In this document: positions 1-11,120 of the stretch, piece after piece
How positions within the stretch are numbered: position 1 is the stretch's first letter
Layout: every line of letters begins with the position of its first letter
NCBI GenBank assembly: GCA_947467435.1
Contig: CANIIA010000018.1
Coordinates: 1-38,380 of the forward strand
Length of the DNA: 38,380 nt
Direction of reading: 5' to 3'
DNA from: Betaproteobacteria bacterium
GTDB lineage: Bacteria; Pseudomonadota; Gammaproteobacteria; Burkholderiales; SG8-39
Program-made: the position numbers and the translations under genes
Notes under the pieces: model-generated
What the model saw: only the letters and a program-made list of their open reading frames with translations
What the model was told of the DNA's origin: nothing
Databases searched by the model: none

Positions 1-1
1 C

Positions 2-1744
2 AATGTGCTGTTGATTACGCTGGTGGCACCCACATCCGCCGATCCGGTGACCCCAGTCGCGGTGGCGCCTGCGCCATCGGCGAGAGCAGAGGTCACCGCT
101 AAGCCGCATGCGATTCGTGAAATCGACGTGCAGCGAGGCACCTCAGGTGAGGGGCGCGTGGTCATTGACTTGTCCGAGGCCTCGACAGCGATTGATATTC
201 GCCCACAAGGGCAGAACATCGTGGTGGACTTTCAGCGTACGCGTTTACCAGACACGCTCAAGAAACGCTTCGATATGAAATCCAGCCGCACCCCGCTACA
301 AAGTGTGCAAGCTTTTCAGCAAGGCGAACATGTACGCTTACTCATCGAAACGCGCGGCCCATGGAGCTACGAGGCATATCAAACCGACACACAGTTAGTG
401 CTTGAAGTACATCAAAAATCCGCCGATATGGGTGCCACACAACAGCCTGCCACCTACACGGGCGATAAATTGTCACTCAACTTTCAAAATATCGAAGTAC
501 GTGCAGTACTCAATGTGATCGCCGACTTTACCGGACTCAATGTGATCGCGAGCGATACGGTGACTGGCAACATCACGCTACGCTTAAAAGATGTGCCGTG
601 GGATCACGCACTCGATATTATTTTGCAGGCACGCGGTTTAGATATGCGGCGTAACGGTAATGTGATTTGGGTGGCGCCGCGTGAAGAATTGGCCACGCGC
701 GAAAAACTCAAGCTCGAAGCACAAGAACAAATCGGTGACTTAAACCCGGTGCGCACCGAGGCCTTTCAATTGAATTATCAAAAAGCAGAAGAAGTACAAA
801 AAATTCTGTCGAATCGTTTGCAGCCGATTTTGTCTAAGCGTGGTAGTGCGGTGGTGGATGCGCGGACCAATCTGTTGTTTGTCAAAGACGTGCCTGCGCG
901 TTTAGAAGAAGTGCGTCGTTTGCTGTCACTGATTGATGTGGCAGTCCGTCAAGTGGTGATCGAAGCGCGCATCGTGATTGCAGAGGACTCATTCTCACGT
1001 AATTTAGGCGCGCGTTTGGGCTACAACGAGGCAGCCCGCAGCGTTCCGGGTACGAACGGCGGGTCAGTGCAAGCGCGCTTGGGTGGTTCGCTCAATACCA
1101 CCGGTACGGGTGTGAACACACTGGCTACCGCTGGCTCGTCCGCGGCGCAAAACGTTAACCTTCCGGCAGATTCAGTCAATGGCTACGCGCCGGGTGCGTT
1201 TTCATTCATCTTATTTAATCGCGATCTTTCGCGCTTATTGTCGGCAGAAATTTCCGCCCTCGAAGCCGAGGGGCGCGGTAAAACAGTGGCGAGTCCGCGC
1301 GTGGTGACGGCTGACATGCTCGAAGCGTTGATTGAGCAGGGTACCGAAATCCCGTACTCGCAAGCCACTTCTTCTGGTGCAACCAGTGTGGCGTTTCGTA
1401 AGGCTAATTTATCGTTACGGGTGAAGCCGCAAATCACGCCTGAAGGAAACGTCATCATGAGTGTTGATGTGAATAAGGACGAACCGGGGACCAATTATCC
1501 GAGTGGCGTTTCGATTAACACGAAGCACGTCAAAACAGAGGTGCTTGTTGAGAATGGCGGCACCGTGGTGATCGGTGGCATTTTCGAAGAGTCGCAAACC
1601 GCAAGTGAGAACCGTGTGCCGGTGTTGGGTGAGCTGCCCTTGATAGGGATGTTTTTTCGCAACCAACGCAAAGCAACCTCGCGCACCGAGCTGTTGGTAT
1701 TCATCACGCCACGTATCGTGACGGATCAAGCCGCAGCACGTTAA
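2..1744 (+). CDS. pilQ: Type IV pilus secretin PilQ, 3' part (5' end outside window)
   Basis: PilQ forms the outer-membrane ring through which type IV pili are extruded. The frame is open to the window edge, so the signal peptide and probably a first AMIN domain lie upstream; the GTG at position 5 should not be taken as the start. Visible domains (residues counted from position 5) are: an AMIN domain at about 37-135; a short secretin N0/STN domain at about 150-225 (from SLNFQNIEVRAVL); a NolW-like N1 domain at about 250-320 (EAFQLNYQKAEEVQKIL); and the C-terminal secretin barrel at about 395-575, with the typical VPVLGELPLIGMFF and ELLVFITPRIV strings. Gene order pilQ-aroK-aroB is common in beta- and gammaproteobacteria, where pilMNOP precede pilQ. 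Assignment to PilQ rather than a type II secretin rests on the AMIN domain and on the aroK neighbour. Confidence 0.95.
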   Translation, partial: NVLLITLVAPTSADPVTPVAVAPAPSARAEVTAKPHAIREIDVQRGTSGEGRVVIDLSEASTAIDIRPQGQNIVVDFQRTRLPDTLKKRFDMKSSRTPLQSVQAFQQGEHVRLLIETRGPWSYEAYQTDTQLVLEVHQKSADMGATQQPATYTGDKLSLNFQNIEVRAVLNVIADFTGLNVIASDTVTGNITLRLKDVPWDHALDIILQARGLDMRRNGNVIWVAPREELATREKLKLEAQEQIGDLNPVRTEAFQLNYQKAEEVQKILSNRLQPILSKRGSAVVDARTNLLFVKDVPARLEEVRRLLSLIDVAVRQVVIEARIVIAEDSFSRNLGARLGYNEAARSVPGTNGGSVQARLGGSLNTTGTGVNTLATAGSSAAQNVNLPADSVNGYAPGAFSFILFNRDLSRLLSAEISALEAEGRGKTVASPRVVTADMLEALIEQGTEIPYSQATSSGATSVAFRKANLSLRVKPQITPEGNVIMSVDVNKDEPGTNYPSGVSINTKHVKTEVLVENGGTVVIGGIFEESQTASENRVPVLGELPLIGMFFRNQRKATSRTELLVFITPRIVTDQAAAR

Positions 1745-1775
1745 TTTCGTTTCCGATACCCGATACAATGCGCCC

Positions 1776-2312
1776 ATGGAGCAAGGGGCGAGCATTTTTC
1801 TCGTTGGCCTGATGGGCGCAGGCAAGACCACCGTGGGTCGGTTGCTCGCGCGCCGTTTGGCCTGTCGATTTGTGGACGCAGATGTTGAAATTGAACGGCG
1901 CTGCGGCGTGAAAATTCCAGTGATCTTTGAGATTGAAGGCGAAGCCGGATTTCGTGCGCGCGAACGTGCGGTCATTGCTGAACTGTCCGCAGAGACCGGT
2001 ATTGTGTTGGCGACGGGGGGTGGCGCGGTGATGGATCCAGACACGCGCGCTGACTTAGCGCAACGCGGTTTGGTCCTGTACTTACACGCACAACCGCGCG
2101 ATTTATATTTTCGTACGCGACACGATAAAAATCGCCCGCTACTTGCCAACGCACCGGATGCCTTGGCAAAACTCACCGAACTCTATGCAGCGCGCGATCC
2201 GTTGTATCGAGCTGTCGCCGATCGCATCATTGATACCGGTCCACAAGGTGTGCAAGTCCTCATGCGTCAAGTGCTTTCAGAATTGCCCGAGCGATGGCAT
2301 CACTCCGCGTAG
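1776..2312 (+). CDS. aroK: Shikimate kinase
   Basis: Phosphorylates shikimate to shikimate 3-phosphate with ATP in the cytoplasmic chorismate pathway. The 178-residue length matches the family. The P-loop GLMGAGKTT lies at about residues 11-19, the acidic Mg/shikimate region FVDADVEIE at about 32-40, the arginine-containing FRARE at about 59-63 and the glycine-rich TGGGAV shikimate-binding turn at about 85-90. The ATG at 1776 was chosen because the P-loop then sits at the usual distance from the N terminus; an ATG at 1768 is out of frame. The gene follows pilQ by 31 nt and its 3' end overlaps the start of aroB by 19 nt, so the two are probably translationally coupled. Confidence 0.96.
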   Translation: MEQGASIFLVGLMGAGKTTVGRLLARRLACRFVDADVEIERRCGVKIPVIFEIEGEAGFRARERAVIAELSAETGIVLATGGGAVMDPDTRADLAQRGLVLYLHAQPRDLYFRTRHDKNRPLLANAPDALAKLTELYAARDPLYRAVADRIIDTGPQGVQVLMRQVLSELPERWHHSA

Positions 2313-3382
2313 AACTCGGCGAGCGTAGCTACCCGATTGAGGTCGGCGTAGGTTTACTCGGTGATGCAGCTTGCTATCGCCCATTTGTGCGCGGCCAGCG
2401 CGCGGTGATTGTGACCAATACGGTGGTGGGGCCGATTTATTTGGCGCAGGTCAAGCAAGCCTTACACACCTGCGGTCTCGAGGTACTTGAGATCGTGCTG
2501 CCCGATGGCGAAGCGCACAAAACCGACGCTTCGCTCAATCAGATTTACGACGCGATGCTGCGCGCTCGGTGTGATCGCAGCGTGACAGTGATTGCATTGG
2601 GTGGAGGCGTGATTGGTGATTTAGCCGGCTTTGCCGCCGCGACGTATCAACGCGGCGTACCGTTTATTCAAGTGCCCACCACGTTGCTCTCGCAGGTTGA
2701 TTCGTCGGTTGGTGGAAAAACCGGTATCAATCATCCGTTGGGCAAAAACATGATTGGTGCGTTTTATCAACCACAAGCAGTGATCTCGGATGTCGCTGCG
2801 CTCAATAGTTTGCCCGAGCGGGAATTACGCGCAGGGATTGCAGAAGTCATCAAGCATGGATGTATTGCCGATGCGGAATTTTTTGCTTGGCTAGAGACCC
2901 ACATGCCCCAACTGCTGGCACGCGATCCGGCTGCGCTCACCCATGCGGTGGTACGCAGCTGCGAAATCAAGGCCGCCGTGGTCGGCTCGGATGAGCGCGA
3001 GTCTGGGTTGCGCGCCATCCTAAATTTTGGCCATACCTTTGGGCATGCGATTGAAGCCGGCTTGGGTTACGGTGAATGGGTGCACGGTGAGGCCGTTGCT
3101 GCAGGGATGGTGATGGGCGCTGAGTTGTCGACGCGTGCTGGGTTGATCTCATCCCAAGATGTGGAGCGAGTACGTGCTCTCGTTAAAGCAGCAGGATTGC
3201 CGTTTGAGGGACCCAGTGGATTGTCAGAGGCACGTTATCTAGAGCTGATGGCGATCGACAAAAAAGCCAGCGGCGGGCGTATTCGTTTTGTGGTCCTTGA
3301 ACGCATTGGCGCCGCAAATGTACGTGGTGACTTTGCCGATCAAACGGTGTGCGAAAGCATTCGGGCCTGCGCGCGCATCTAA
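2294..3382 (+). CDS. aroB: 3-dehydroquinate synthase
   Basis: Converts DAHP to 3-dehydroquinate, the second step of the shikimate pathway, using NAD and a divalent metal. The 362-residue protein carries the NAD-binding [11 protein letters not shown] string at about residues 103-113 and the conserved [20 protein letters not shown] region at about 127-146. It also has the metal-binding stretch with EVIKHG at about 184-189, HTFGHAIE at about 247-254 and VHGEAVA at about 263-269. The start codon lies inside the aroK 3' end (19-nt overlap). In many Burkholderiales a dGTPase gene (dgt) stands between aroB and gltB. Here it is absent and 185 nt of non-coding DNA separates the two. Confidence 0.96.
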   Translation: MASLRVELGERSYPIEVGVGLLGDAACYRPFVRGQRAVIVTNTVVGPIYLAQVKQALHTCGLEVLEIVLPDGEAHKTDASLNQIYDAMLRARCDRSVTVIALGGGVIGDLAGFAAATYQRGVPFIQVPTTLLSQVDSSVGGKTGINHPLGKNMIGAFYQPQAVISDVAALNSLPERELRAGIAEVIKHGCIADAEFFAWLETHMPQLLARDPAALTHAVVRSCEIKAAVVGSDERESGLRAILNFGHTFGHAIEAGLGYGEWVHGEAVAAGMVMGAELSTRAGLISSQDVERVRALVKAAGLPFEGPSGLSEARYLELMAIDKKASGGRIRFVVLERIGAANVRGDFADQTVCESIRACARI

Positions 3383-3444
3383 GGACGCCTTGCCCTTCAC
3401 TACCGGCCAAATAAAAAACGGGGGTTAGCCAGATACAGTTTGGC

Positions 3445-3465
3445 GCCGGCCTCCGTGCGGCCGGC
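3445..3465 (+). terminator. GC-rich stem-loop after aroB, possible terminator
   Basis: Arms GCCGGCC (3445-3451) and GGCCGGC (3459-3465) pair perfectly around a 7-nt loop, 62 nt past the aroB stop. There is no T-run after the stem, so it is a weak candidate for intrinsic termination. It could equally be a leader structure of gltB. Confidence 0.35.
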
Positions 3466-3521
3466 TCTTGATTCACATCCCCCCGGCGCGTATATTCACC
3501 GGTTCGCCCTGCGTTTTGTGC

Positions 3522-3547
3522 GGGGCCGCAACTTCGAGCGGCTCCCC
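3522..3547 (+). promoter_or_regulatory. Stem-loop in the gltB leader just before the start codon
   Basis: GGGGCCGC (3522-3529) pairs with GCGGC-T-CCCC (3538-3547) apart from one bulged T. It is followed by TTATATTTCAGAGG, which holds the likely ribosome-binding site (CAGAGG), and by the GTG start of gltB at 3568. The stem ends about 20 nt before the start codon, so it could affect translation or act as an attenuator. This is inference from position only. Confidence 0.35.
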
Positions 3548-3567
3548 TTATATTTCAGAGGTTTACC

Positions 3568-6500
3568 GTGGTTCAAGCGCTATTGCCGGCCGCCCAAGGC
3601 CTGTACGACCCTGCGAACGAGCATGACGCTTGTGGCGTCGGCTTTGTCGCCAATATTAAAGGGGTCAAAACCCACGCCATTATTGAGCAGGGTTTAACCA
3701 TTTTAAAAAATCTCGATCATCGCGGCGCGGTGGGTGCAGACCCATTGGCTGGTGATGGCGCGGGCATACTCATTCAAATTCCGGACGCGTTTTATCGCGA
3801 AGAATTTGCGGCGCGTGGCATTAAATTACCGCCCGCCGGTGCGTACGGCGTGGGCATGGTGTTTTTGCCGCAAGAACCCGCCAGTCGTTTGGCCTGCGAA
3901 TACGAAATCGAGCGCGCGATCAAAGATGAAGGCCAAGTTTTAATTGGTTGGCGAGATGTGCCTTGCGATCCAACCGGTCTAGGCGAGTCGGTTAAAAAAA
4001 TCGAGCCGGTGATTCGTCAGGTATTTATCGGACGTGGTGCGGGCGTCACAGTGACTGATGCGTTAGAACGCAAGCTCTACATCATTCGTAAATCCTCCGG
4101 GCATGCGATTCAGGCATTGCGTTTGCGTCATGGCAAGGAGTTTTATGTGCCCTCGATGTCAGCGCGCACGGTGGTCTACAAAGGAATGCTGCTGGCGGGT
4201 CAGGTGGGTTCGTATTACCGCGATTTGCAAGATCCGCGCTGTACCTCGGCACTCGCGTTGGTGCATCAGCGGTTCTCGACCAATACGTTTCCAACGTGGG
4301 ACTTAGCGCATCCATTTCGGTTGATCGCGCATAACGGCGAAATCAATACCCTGCGTGGAAACGTGAATTGGATTCGCGCACGCCAAGGGGCAATTTCTTC
4401 GCCAATTCTTGGCAAAGATCTCGATAAGTTGTGGCCGCTGATTTATGACGGCCAATCGGATTCGGCATCGTTTGATAACGCGCTTGAGCTGTTGCTGATG
4501 AGTGGTTATTCGATCGCACACGCCATGATGATGATGATTCCCGAAGCGTGGGAAGGCCATGAGCACATGGAAGCCAGTCGTCGCGCGTTTTATGAATATC
4601 ACGCCGCGATGATGGAGCCTTGGGATGGTCCGGCCGCGATGGCCTTTACGGATGGTCGTCAAATCGGTGCCACGCTCGATCGCAATGGCTTGCGTCCGGC
4701 GCGTTACATCGTCACCGAAGATGATTTGGTGATCATGGGATCGGAATGTGGTTGTTTACAGATTCCTGAAGAAAAAATAATCAAGAAGTGGCGCTTGCAA
4801 CCGGGCAAGATGTTTTTGGTCGACCTAGAAAAAGGTCGCATCATCGATGACAAAGAACTCAAAGACACCTTGTCTGCTGCGCGTCCTTATAGCGAATGGA
4901 TCGAACGCATTCGCGTGCGTTTAGATGATGTGTCTGCCGATGATCTGAGCCCGCAAGCGGCTGCGGTCCCGTTGCTAGAACGCCAACAAGCGTTTGCGTG
5001 GACACAAGAAGATCTCAAATTTATTCTGGCCCCGATGTCACAGGCTGGCGAAGAGCCCACCGGTTCGATGGGCAACGATTCGCCGCTGGCTGTGCTCTCG
5101 GGCAAAAACAAAACGCTGTACCACTATTTTCGACAGCTATTTGCGCAAGTCACCAACCCGCCGATCGATCCCATTCGTGAAGAATTGGTGACTTCGCTGG
5201 TGTCGTTTATTGGACCCAAGCCCAACTTGCTTGGCATTGATGAGATGAATCCACCGCTGCGCTTAGAAGTGTCGCAGCCGATTTTAGATTTTCATGAGAT
5301 GGACAAAATCCGTCACATCGAGCGCTACACCGATGGCAAGTTTCGCTCGCATGAAATCGACATTTGTTATCCAGTGAGCTGGGGGAGTCACGCCATCGAG
5401 GCGCGTTTGGCCTCGTTGTGCGCGCAGGCTGAAGACGCCGTGCGCAGCGGTGATTCAATTTTGGTGATTTCAGATCGCAAAATCGACGCGCAACAAGTTG
5501 CGATCCCCGCATTACTCGCGCTTTCTGCGATTCATCAGCACCTCACCAACAAAGGTTTGCGTACCTCGACTGGCTTGGTGGTCGAAACCGGATCGGCGCG
5601 CGAAGTGCATCACTTTGCGTTGCTCGGTGCGTATGGTGCCGAAGCGGTGCACCCGTATTTAGCGATGGAAACCATGTTGGCCATGCATTCAAGCGATGCC
5701 AAGGCCGGGCAACAAGCCGTCAAGTATTTCGTGAAGGCGATCGGTAAGGGCTTGCGTAAGGTGATGTCCAAAATGGGCATCTCGACGTATATGTCCTATA
5801 CCGGCGCACAAATCTTTGAAGCGCTGGGCTTATCCCGTGCGCTCGTCGATAAATACTTTACTGGCACGACCTCCAATGTCGAGGGGATCGGCGTCTTTGA
5901 AGTGGCCGAAGAAACCTTGCGTGTGCACCGGGCTGCCTTTGGTGATGACCCCGTGCTAGCCAACGCGCTGGATGCGGGTGGTGAATACGCTTTCCGAGTG
6001 CGTGGCGAAGAACACATGTGGACGCCCGATGCTGTCGCAAAGTTGCAGCAAGGTGTGCGCAACAGTTCTTATGCCACTTACAAAGAGTACGCGCAGATCA
6101 TTAATGATCAATCGCGTCGCCACATGACCTTGCGTGGTTTGTTTGAATTTCGAGCGGGAGTGCATACACCCGTGCCGTTGGCTGAAGTCGAGCCGGCTGC
6201 CGAAATCGTCAAACGTTTTGTGACCGGTGCGATGTCACTGGGCTCGATTTCTACCGAAGCCCACGCCACCTTAGCGGTTGCGATGAATCGCATCGGCGGT
6301 AAATCCAATACCGGCGAAGGCGGTGAAGATCGTCGACGCTACGCGCCAATGCAAGTGGGCGAAACGTTGCGTTCGCGTTTAGGTGCTGGACGGGTGGAAA
6401 CGGACATCGTGTTACAGCCAGGTGACTCGCTGAAGTCAAAAATTAAACAAGTGGCTTCGGGTCGCTTTGGTGTGACCGCGGAATACTTGGCCTCTGCAGA

Positions 6501-8214
6501 GCAAATTCAAATCAAGATGGCGCAAGGCGCAAAACCCGGTGAAGGCGGTCAGTTGCCAGGTAAAAAAGTCTCGGAATACATCGCCGAGCTGCGCTACTCC
6601 ACGCCCGGTGTTGAGTTAATTAGTCCGCCGCCACATCACGATATTTATTCCATCGAAGATTTGGCGCAACTGATTCACGATTTAAAAAATGCCAATCATC
6701 GTGCATCGATCAGCGTCAAGCTTGTGTCGGAAGTTGGCGTTGGCACGGTGGCGGCTGGTGTGGCAAAAGCCAAATCAGATCACGTCACGATCAGTGGTCA
6801 TGATGGTGGTACTGGCGCCTCACCGTGGTCTTCTATTAAGCATGCCGGCACACCTTGGGAATTGGGCTTGGCTGAAACACAGCAAACCTTGGTGTTGAAT
6901 AAATTGCGTGGCCGCATCGTGGTGCAAGTCGATGGCCAACTAAAAACGGGTCGCGATGTCGTGATTGGCGCGTTACTCGGTGCCGATGAGTTTGGGTTTG
7001 CCACTGCACCCTTGGTTGCCGAAGGTTGCATCATGATGCGTAAGTGTCATCTCAATACCTGTCCTGTGGGTGTGGCGACGCAAGACCCGGTGCTACGCAA
7101 AAAATTTCAAGGTAAGCCCGAGCACGTTATCAACTTTATGTTTTACGTTGCCGAAGAAGCGCGCGAAATTATGGCGAGTCTTGGCATTCGCAAATTTGAA
7201 GACTTAATTGGTCGTGCAGATTTGCTTGAAACGCGTCACAGCATTGCGCATTGGAAAGCCAAGGGACTCGATTTTTCGCGTATTTTTTACTTGCCAGATG
7301 TTGGTTCAGAGGTGGCGCGTCGGCATGTGGAGTCACAAGACCATGGTTTGGATCAAGCCATCGATCATCGCTTGATTGAACTTGCACAACCCGCGCTCAC
7401 CCGTGGTGAAAAAGTCTCGATCGAAATGCCCGTGCGCAATATCAATCGCACCGTGGGTACGATGCTCTCAGGTGAGGTCGCGCGTTTGCATGGTCACGAT
7501 GGTTTAGCTGACGACAGTATTCGCATTCGCTTTGCCGGTTCAGCGGGCCAAAGTTTAGGCGCGTTTTTAGCGCATGGTGTGACGATTGATCTGATTGGCG
7601 AAACCAACGACTACTGCGGCAAAGGCTTGTCGGGTGGTCGGATTAGCGTGCAGCCCAGCGCGAAGTTTCGTGGTGTACCCGAGCAAAACATCATTACAGG
7701 AAACGTTGCGTTATACGGTGCGATTGCAGGCGAAGCGTATTTCCGCGGCGTGGCGGGAGAGCGGTTTGCCGTGCGTAATTCAGGTGCTACCGCCGTGGTG
7801 GAGGGCGTCGGCGATCATGGCTGCGAATACATGACCGGTGGCACAGTCGTGGTGTTAGGAATGACGGGACGTAATTTTGCTGCCGGCATGTCCGGCGGTG
7901 TGGCCTATGTTTACGACGCCAGCGGTGACTTTGCGCAACGCTGTAATCGTGCCATGGTCGACCTCGAACCCGTGCTCACTGAAGCAGAACAACAGGCCCG
8001 TGTGTCCCGCGATGTTTGGCATCGTGGTGAATCGGATGAGGCGTTACTTAAGGCCATGATCGAACAACACGTACAACGCACCGGTAGCAAACATGCGGCG
8101 CAATTATTGGCCACGTGGACTGAGTCGCGCGTGCGCTTTGTGAAGGTCTTTCCGAAAGAATATCGTCGTGCATTGGCCGAGCTGGCCGCGAATGCAAAAA
8201 AAGCAGCAGCCTAA
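3568..8214 (+). CDS. gltB: Glutamate synthase (NADPH) large subunit
   Basis: The alpha subunit of NADPH-GOGAT releases ammonia from glutamine and combines it with 2-oxoglutarate to give glutamate, together with GltD. At 1548 residues it is slightly longer than the E. coli protein. It starts with GTG, giving a 21-residue propeptide before the catalytic Cys22 of HDACGVGF, which is normally exposed by cleavage. Domains in order are: class-II glutaminase (about 22-430), central domain, FMN-binding synthase domain, and the C-terminal GXGXG helix domain (about 1300-1500). The 3Fe-4S ligands are visible in [13 protein letters not shown] (Cys1154, 1160 and 1165). The FMN/flavin-site string [11 protein letters not shown] is present near residue 915. 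gltD follows after 30 nt, so they are surely one operon. Confidence 0.97.
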   Translation: MVQALLPAAQGLYDPANEHDACGVGFVANIKGVKTHAIIEQGLTILKNLDHRGAVGADPLAGDGAGILIQIPDAFYREEFAARGIKLPPAGAYGVGMVFLPQEPASRLACEYEIERAIKDEGQVLIGWRDVPCDPTGLGESVKKIEPVIRQVFIGRGAGVTVTDALERKLYIIRKSSGHAIQALRLRHGKEFYVPSMSARTVVYKGMLLAGQVGSYYRDLQDPRCTSALALVHQRFSTNTFPTWDLAHPFRLIAHNGEINTLRGNVNWIRARQGAISSPILGKDLDKLWPLIYDGQSDSASFDNALELLLMSGYSIAHAMMMMIPEAWEGHEHMEASRRAFYEYHAAMMEPWDGPAAMAFTDGRQIGATLDRNGLRPARYIVTEDDLVIMGSECGCLQIPEEKIIKKWRLQPGKMFLVDLEKGRIIDDKELKDTLSAARPYSEWIERIRVRLDDVSADDLSPQAAAVPLLERQQAFAWTQEDLKFILAPMSQAGEEPTGSMGNDSPLAVLSGKNKTLYHYFRQLFAQVTNPPIDPIREELVTSLVSFIGPKPNLLGIDEMNPPLRLEVSQPILDFHEMDKIRHIERYTDGKFRSHEIDICYPVSWGSHAIEARLASLCAQAEDAVRSGDSILVISDRKIDAQQVAIPALLALSAIHQHLTNKGLRTSTGLVVETGSAREVHHFALLGAYGAEAVHPYLAMETMLAMHSSDAKAGQQAVKYFVKAIGKGLRKVMSKMGISTYMSYTGAQIFEALGLSRALVDKYFTGTTSNVEGIGVFEVAEETLRVHRAAFGDDPVLANALDAGGEYAFRVRGEEHMWTPDAVAKLQQGVRNSSYATYKEYAQIINDQSRRHMTLRGLFEFRAGVHTPVPLAEVEPAAEIVKRFVTGAMSLGSISTEAHATLAVAMNRIGGKSNTGEGGEDRRRYAPMQVGETLRSRLGAGRVETDIVLQPGDSLKSKIKQVASGRFGVTAEYLASAEQIQIKMAQGAKPGEGGQLPGKKVSEYIAELRYSTPGVELISPPPHHDIYSIEDLAQLIHDLKNANHRASISVKLVSEVGVGTVAAGVAKAKSDHVTISGHDGGTGASPWSSIKHAGTPWELGLAETQQTLVLNKLRGRIVVQVDGQLKTGRDVVIGALLGADEFGFATAPLVAEGCIMMRKCHLNTCPVGVATQDPVLRKKFQGKPEHVINFMFYVAEEAREIMASLGIRKFEDLIGRADLLETRHSIAHWKAKGLDFSRIFYLPDVGSEVARRHVESQDHGLDQAIDHRLIELAQPALTRGEKVSIEMPVRNINRTVGTMLSGEVARLHGHDGLADDSIRIRFAGSAGQSLGAFLAHGVTIDLIGETNDYCGKGLSGGRISVQPSAKFRGVPEQNIITGNVALYGAIAGEAYFRGVAGERFAVRNSGATAVVEGVGDHGCEYMTGGTVVVLGMTGRNFAAGMSGGVAYVYDASGDFAQRCNRAMVDLEPVLTEAEQQARVSRDVWHRGESDEALLKAMIEQHVQRTGSKHAAQLLATWTESRVRFVKVFPKEYRRALAELAANAKKAAA

Positions 8215-8244
8215 GTCTGCGCAAACTAAGTTAGGACAGCATGT

Positions 8245-9702
8245 ATGGGTAAGGTCACCGGATTTCTTGAGTTTCAGCGTTTAAACGAAGTCGCGGAAGC
8301 ACCCGAAGCGCGCAAAAAACACTACCGCGAGTTCGTGGCGCATTTGAGCGATGCTGAGGCCAAGCAACAAGGCGCGCGCTGTATGGATTGCGGCATCCCG
8401 TTTTGTACCAGCGGCTGTCCGGTCAATAACATCATCCCAGATTTTAATGATTTGGTATTTCGCGAAGACTGGCAACAAGCCATAGCCACGCTACACTCAA
8501 CCAATAACTTTCCGGAGTTCACTGGTCGTATTTGCCCTGCACCGTGCGAAGAAGCGTGCACTTTGCGCATCAACGATACGGCTGTCGGTATTAAATCGAT
8601 TGAACACGCAATCATTGATAAAGCGTGGCAAGAAGGCTGGGTGAAGCCACAGCCTGCAGCGCTTAAAACCGGAAAAAAAGTTGCGGTGATTGGTTCGGGC
8701 CCTGCAGGATTGGCCGCCGCGCAACAGTTAGTGCGCGTTGGTCATGCAGTGACCGTGTTTGAGAAAAACGATCGTGTTGGTGGATTGCTTCGGTACGGGA
8801 TTCCCGATTTCAAAATGGAAAAATCCCATATCGATCGCCGGATCGAGCAGATGCGTGCCGAAGGCGTTGAGTTTCGCGTGAACCACGCGGTCGGTCCGGC
8901 GCCGGTGGGCGCAGGAAACGCCGCGGCAAAAGTCGTTGCACCAACGCAATTGATGCAAGACTTCGATGCAGTCGTTCTCGCTGGCGGAGCTGAAGTGCCG
9001 CGCGATCTTCCTGTGCCTGGACGTGAATTGCAGGGCGTGCATTACGCGATGGATTTTCTGCCGTTACAAAATCGTCGTGTCGCCGGTGATACCAAAGTGC
9101 CCGAGCAATGGGCCACTGACCAACACGTGGTGGTGATTGGTGGTGGCGATACTGGATCAGATTGCGTAGGGACATCCAACCGCCATGGTGCCGCTTCGGT
9201 GACCCAGTTCGAGTTAATGCCAATGCCCGCACAAGCCGATGCCAATCCGGTGTGGCCATACTGGCCACAACGCTTGCGTACCTCGTCCTCACACGAAGAG
9301 GGCGCTAAACGTGATTGGGCTGTCGCGACAAAACGCCTAGAGGGCGAAGGCGGCAAAGTGAAAAAGCTCGTTGCGGCGCGCGTGGAATGGAAAGACGGCA
9401 AGATGCAAGAAGTTCCAGGCTCAGAGTTTTCGATGCCTGCTGACTTAGTGCTACTGGCGATGGGTTTTGTTTCGCCGGTGCAATCCATGCTCGATGCTTT
9501 TGGTGTCGAAAAAGATACACGTGGAAACGCGCGTGCCAGCACCGAGGGCGACGCAAGCTACCTCACCAACGTACCCAAGGTATTTGCGGCTGGTGATATG
9601 CGGCGTGGTCAATCCTTGGTGGTCTGGGCGATTCGTGAGGGTCGCCAATGTGCGCGTGCCGTCGATGAATTTTTAATGGGTAGCTCGACCCTGCCGCGTT
9701 AA
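8245..9702 (+). CDS. gltD: Glutamate synthase (NADPH) small subunit
   Basis: The beta subunit oxidises NADPH on FAD and passes electrons through 4Fe-4S clusters to GltB. The 485-residue protein has the N-terminal cysteine clusters [17 protein letters not shown] (from about residue 47) and CPAPCEEAC (about residue 97). It also has the FAD Rossmann motif [15 protein letters not shown] (about 148-162) and the NADPH-binding motif [14 protein letters not shown] (about 298-311). A C-terminal FAD-contact segment [18 protein letters not shown] lies near residue 450. The ATG at 8245 is preceded by TTAGGACAG, a usable ribosome-binding site. The length and motifs match the GltD family fully. Confidence 0.97.
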   Translation: MGKVTGFLEFQRLNEVAEAPEARKKHYREFVAHLSDAEAKQQGARCMDCGIPFCTSGCPVNNIIPDFNDLVFREDWQQAIATLHSTNNFPEFTGRICPAPCEEACTLRINDTAVGIKSIEHAIIDKAWQEGWVKPQPAALKTGKKVAVIGSGPAGLAAAQQLVRVGHAVTVFEKNDRVGGLLRYGIPDFKMEKSHIDRRIEQMRAEGVEFRVNHAVGPAPVGAGNAAAKVVAPTQLMQDFDAVVLAGGAEVPRDLPVPGRELQGVHYAMDFLPLQNRRVAGDTKVPEQWATDQHVVVIGGGDTGSDCVGTSNRHGAASVTQFELMPMPAQADANPVWPYWPQRLRTSSSHEEGAKRDWAVATKRLEGEGGKVKKLVAARVEWKDGKMQEVPGSEFSMPADLVLLAMGFVSPVQSMLDAFGVEKDTRGNARASTEGDASYLTNVPKVFAAGDMRRGQSLVVWAIREGRQCARAVDEFLMGSSTLPR

Positions 9703-9742
9703 GCGCGCAGCGTCTCGCCACTTGTCCGCGGCGTCTCAACGC

Positions 9743-11113
9743 ATGTCTTTGAACATCATTGTGCTTGCCGCTGGTGAAGGTAAGCGCATGCAGTCGCGTT
9801 TACCGAAGGTGTTACACCCGCTGGCGGGCCGTTCGTTGTTACACCACGTGATTCACACCGCGCGCGAATTACAACCACAACAACTCATCGTGGTGATCGG
9901 CCACGCTGGAGAAGCGGTGCGCGCAGCGTTTACCGCTGATACCGCCATCACTTGGGTTGAACAAACCGAACGACTGGGTACGGGTCACGCAGTACAACAA
10001 GCGCTTCCATACGTGGACGCACATGCACGCGTGCTGGTGTTGTATGGCGATGTGCCATTAATGCGCGCAGAAACGCTACGCGCATTGGTTGCTGCAAGTG
10101 ACACAGGGTTAGCAATTCTTACTGCGCGCAGTGAAGACGCAGGCAACTATGGGCGTATTGTGCGCAATCAACAAGGCGCCGTGCAGCGCATTACCGAAGC
10201 ACGTGATGCCAATGCCGAAGAGCGTGCGATTCAAGAATGGAACACCGGTGTGCTGTGCGCGCCCGCTGCGCGATTAGCGCAGTGGTTATCACACGTTACT
10301 CGCTACAACGCGCAAGGCGAGTACTACTTAACTGACGTCATTGCGCTTGCCGTGGCCGAAGGTGTGCCAGTCAGTACGGTACATCCAACCCGCGTGGCCG
10401 ATGTTGAAGGAGTCAATTCAAAGCGTGAATTGGCGATGCTTGAAGCGGTGTATCGGCGCGACCAAGCTGAAGCATTACTTGCCGCTGGAGTGACATTGGC
10501 TGACCCAGCACGGATTGATGTGCGTGGTCAGTTACAGTGCGCACGCGATGTAGAAATTGATGTGAACTGCGTGTTTGAAGAACAGGTCACGCTCGGCGAA
10601 GGTGTACGCATTGGACCAAATTGCGTATTACGTAACGTCAGCATCGCAGCGGGCACGCAAGTGCTGGCCTATTCGATGCTCGATGGCGCACAAGTCGGCG
10701 CCAATTGTCGTATTGGTCCGTATGCGCGATTACGGCCTGGCGCACAACTCGACGCGGATGTGCACATTGGTAATTTTGTCGAAGTGAAGGCCAGCCACAT
10801 CGGCGCTGGTTCAAAAGCCAATCACCTCGCCTATGTGGGCGATAGTTCTGTTGGTCAACGAGTCAATATTGGCGCAGGCACCATTACCTGTAACTACGAC
10901 GGCGTGAACAAACATCGCACCATCATTGAAGACGATTGCTTTATCGGTTCGGATGCGACCTTGGTGGCACCCGTCACGATTTCGCGCGGTTCGTATGTTG
11001 GTGCTGGCTCGACCATCAGCAAAGACACCCCGTCAGGACAGCTGACGGTGGCGCGTGCAAAACAAATTTCGCTGCCGAGCTGGAAGCCGCCAGCCAAAAA
11101 AACAAAGGGCTGA
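9743..11113 (+). CDS. glmU: Bifunctional UDP-GlcNAc pyrophosphorylase / glucosamine-1-P acetyltransferase
   Basis: Makes UDP-GlcNAc from glucosamine-1-phosphate in two steps, acetylation then uridylylation, for peptidoglycan and LPS. I chose the ATG at 9743 ([16 protein letters not shown]), which gives 456 residues, the usual GlmU length; an in-frame TTG at 9722 would add seven unlikely residues. The N-terminal half has the nucleotide-binding [15 protein letters not shown] motif at about 8-22. The C-terminal half is a left-handed beta-helix of hexapeptide repeats, seen in runs such as [12 protein letters not shown] and [13 protein letters not shown], with the catalytic-region [12 protein letters not shown]. 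glmS starts 7 nt after the stop, so the amino-sugar genes are probably co-transcribed. Confidence 0.96.
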   Translation: MSLNIIVLAAGEGKRMQSRLPKVLHPLAGRSLLHHVIHTARELQPQQLIVVIGHAGEAVRAAFTADTAITWVEQTERLGTGHAVQQALPYVDAHARVLVLYGDVPLMRAETLRALVAASDTGLAILTARSEDAGNYGRIVRNQQGAVQRITEARDANAEERAIQEWNTGVLCAPAARLAQWLSHVTRYNAQGEYYLTDVIALAVAEGVPVSTVHPTRVADVEGVNSKRELAMLEAVYRRDQAEALLAAGVTLADPARIDVRGQLQCARDVEIDVNCVFEEQVTLGEGVRIGPNCVLRNVSIAAGTQVLAYSMLDGAQVGANCRIGPYARLRPGAQLDADVHIGNFVEVKASHIGAGSKANHLAYVGDSSVGQRVNIGAGTITCNYDGVNKHRTIIEDDCFIGSDATLVAPVTISRGSYVGAGSTISKDTPSGQLTVARAKQISLPSWKPPAKKTKG

Positions 11114-11120
11114 TCAAACC

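Noticed and set aside
1415..2176. Long open frame on the - strand across the pilQ 3' end and aroK
   Set aside because: It is antisense to two well-conserved genes, has no recognisable protein features, and follows from their codon bias.
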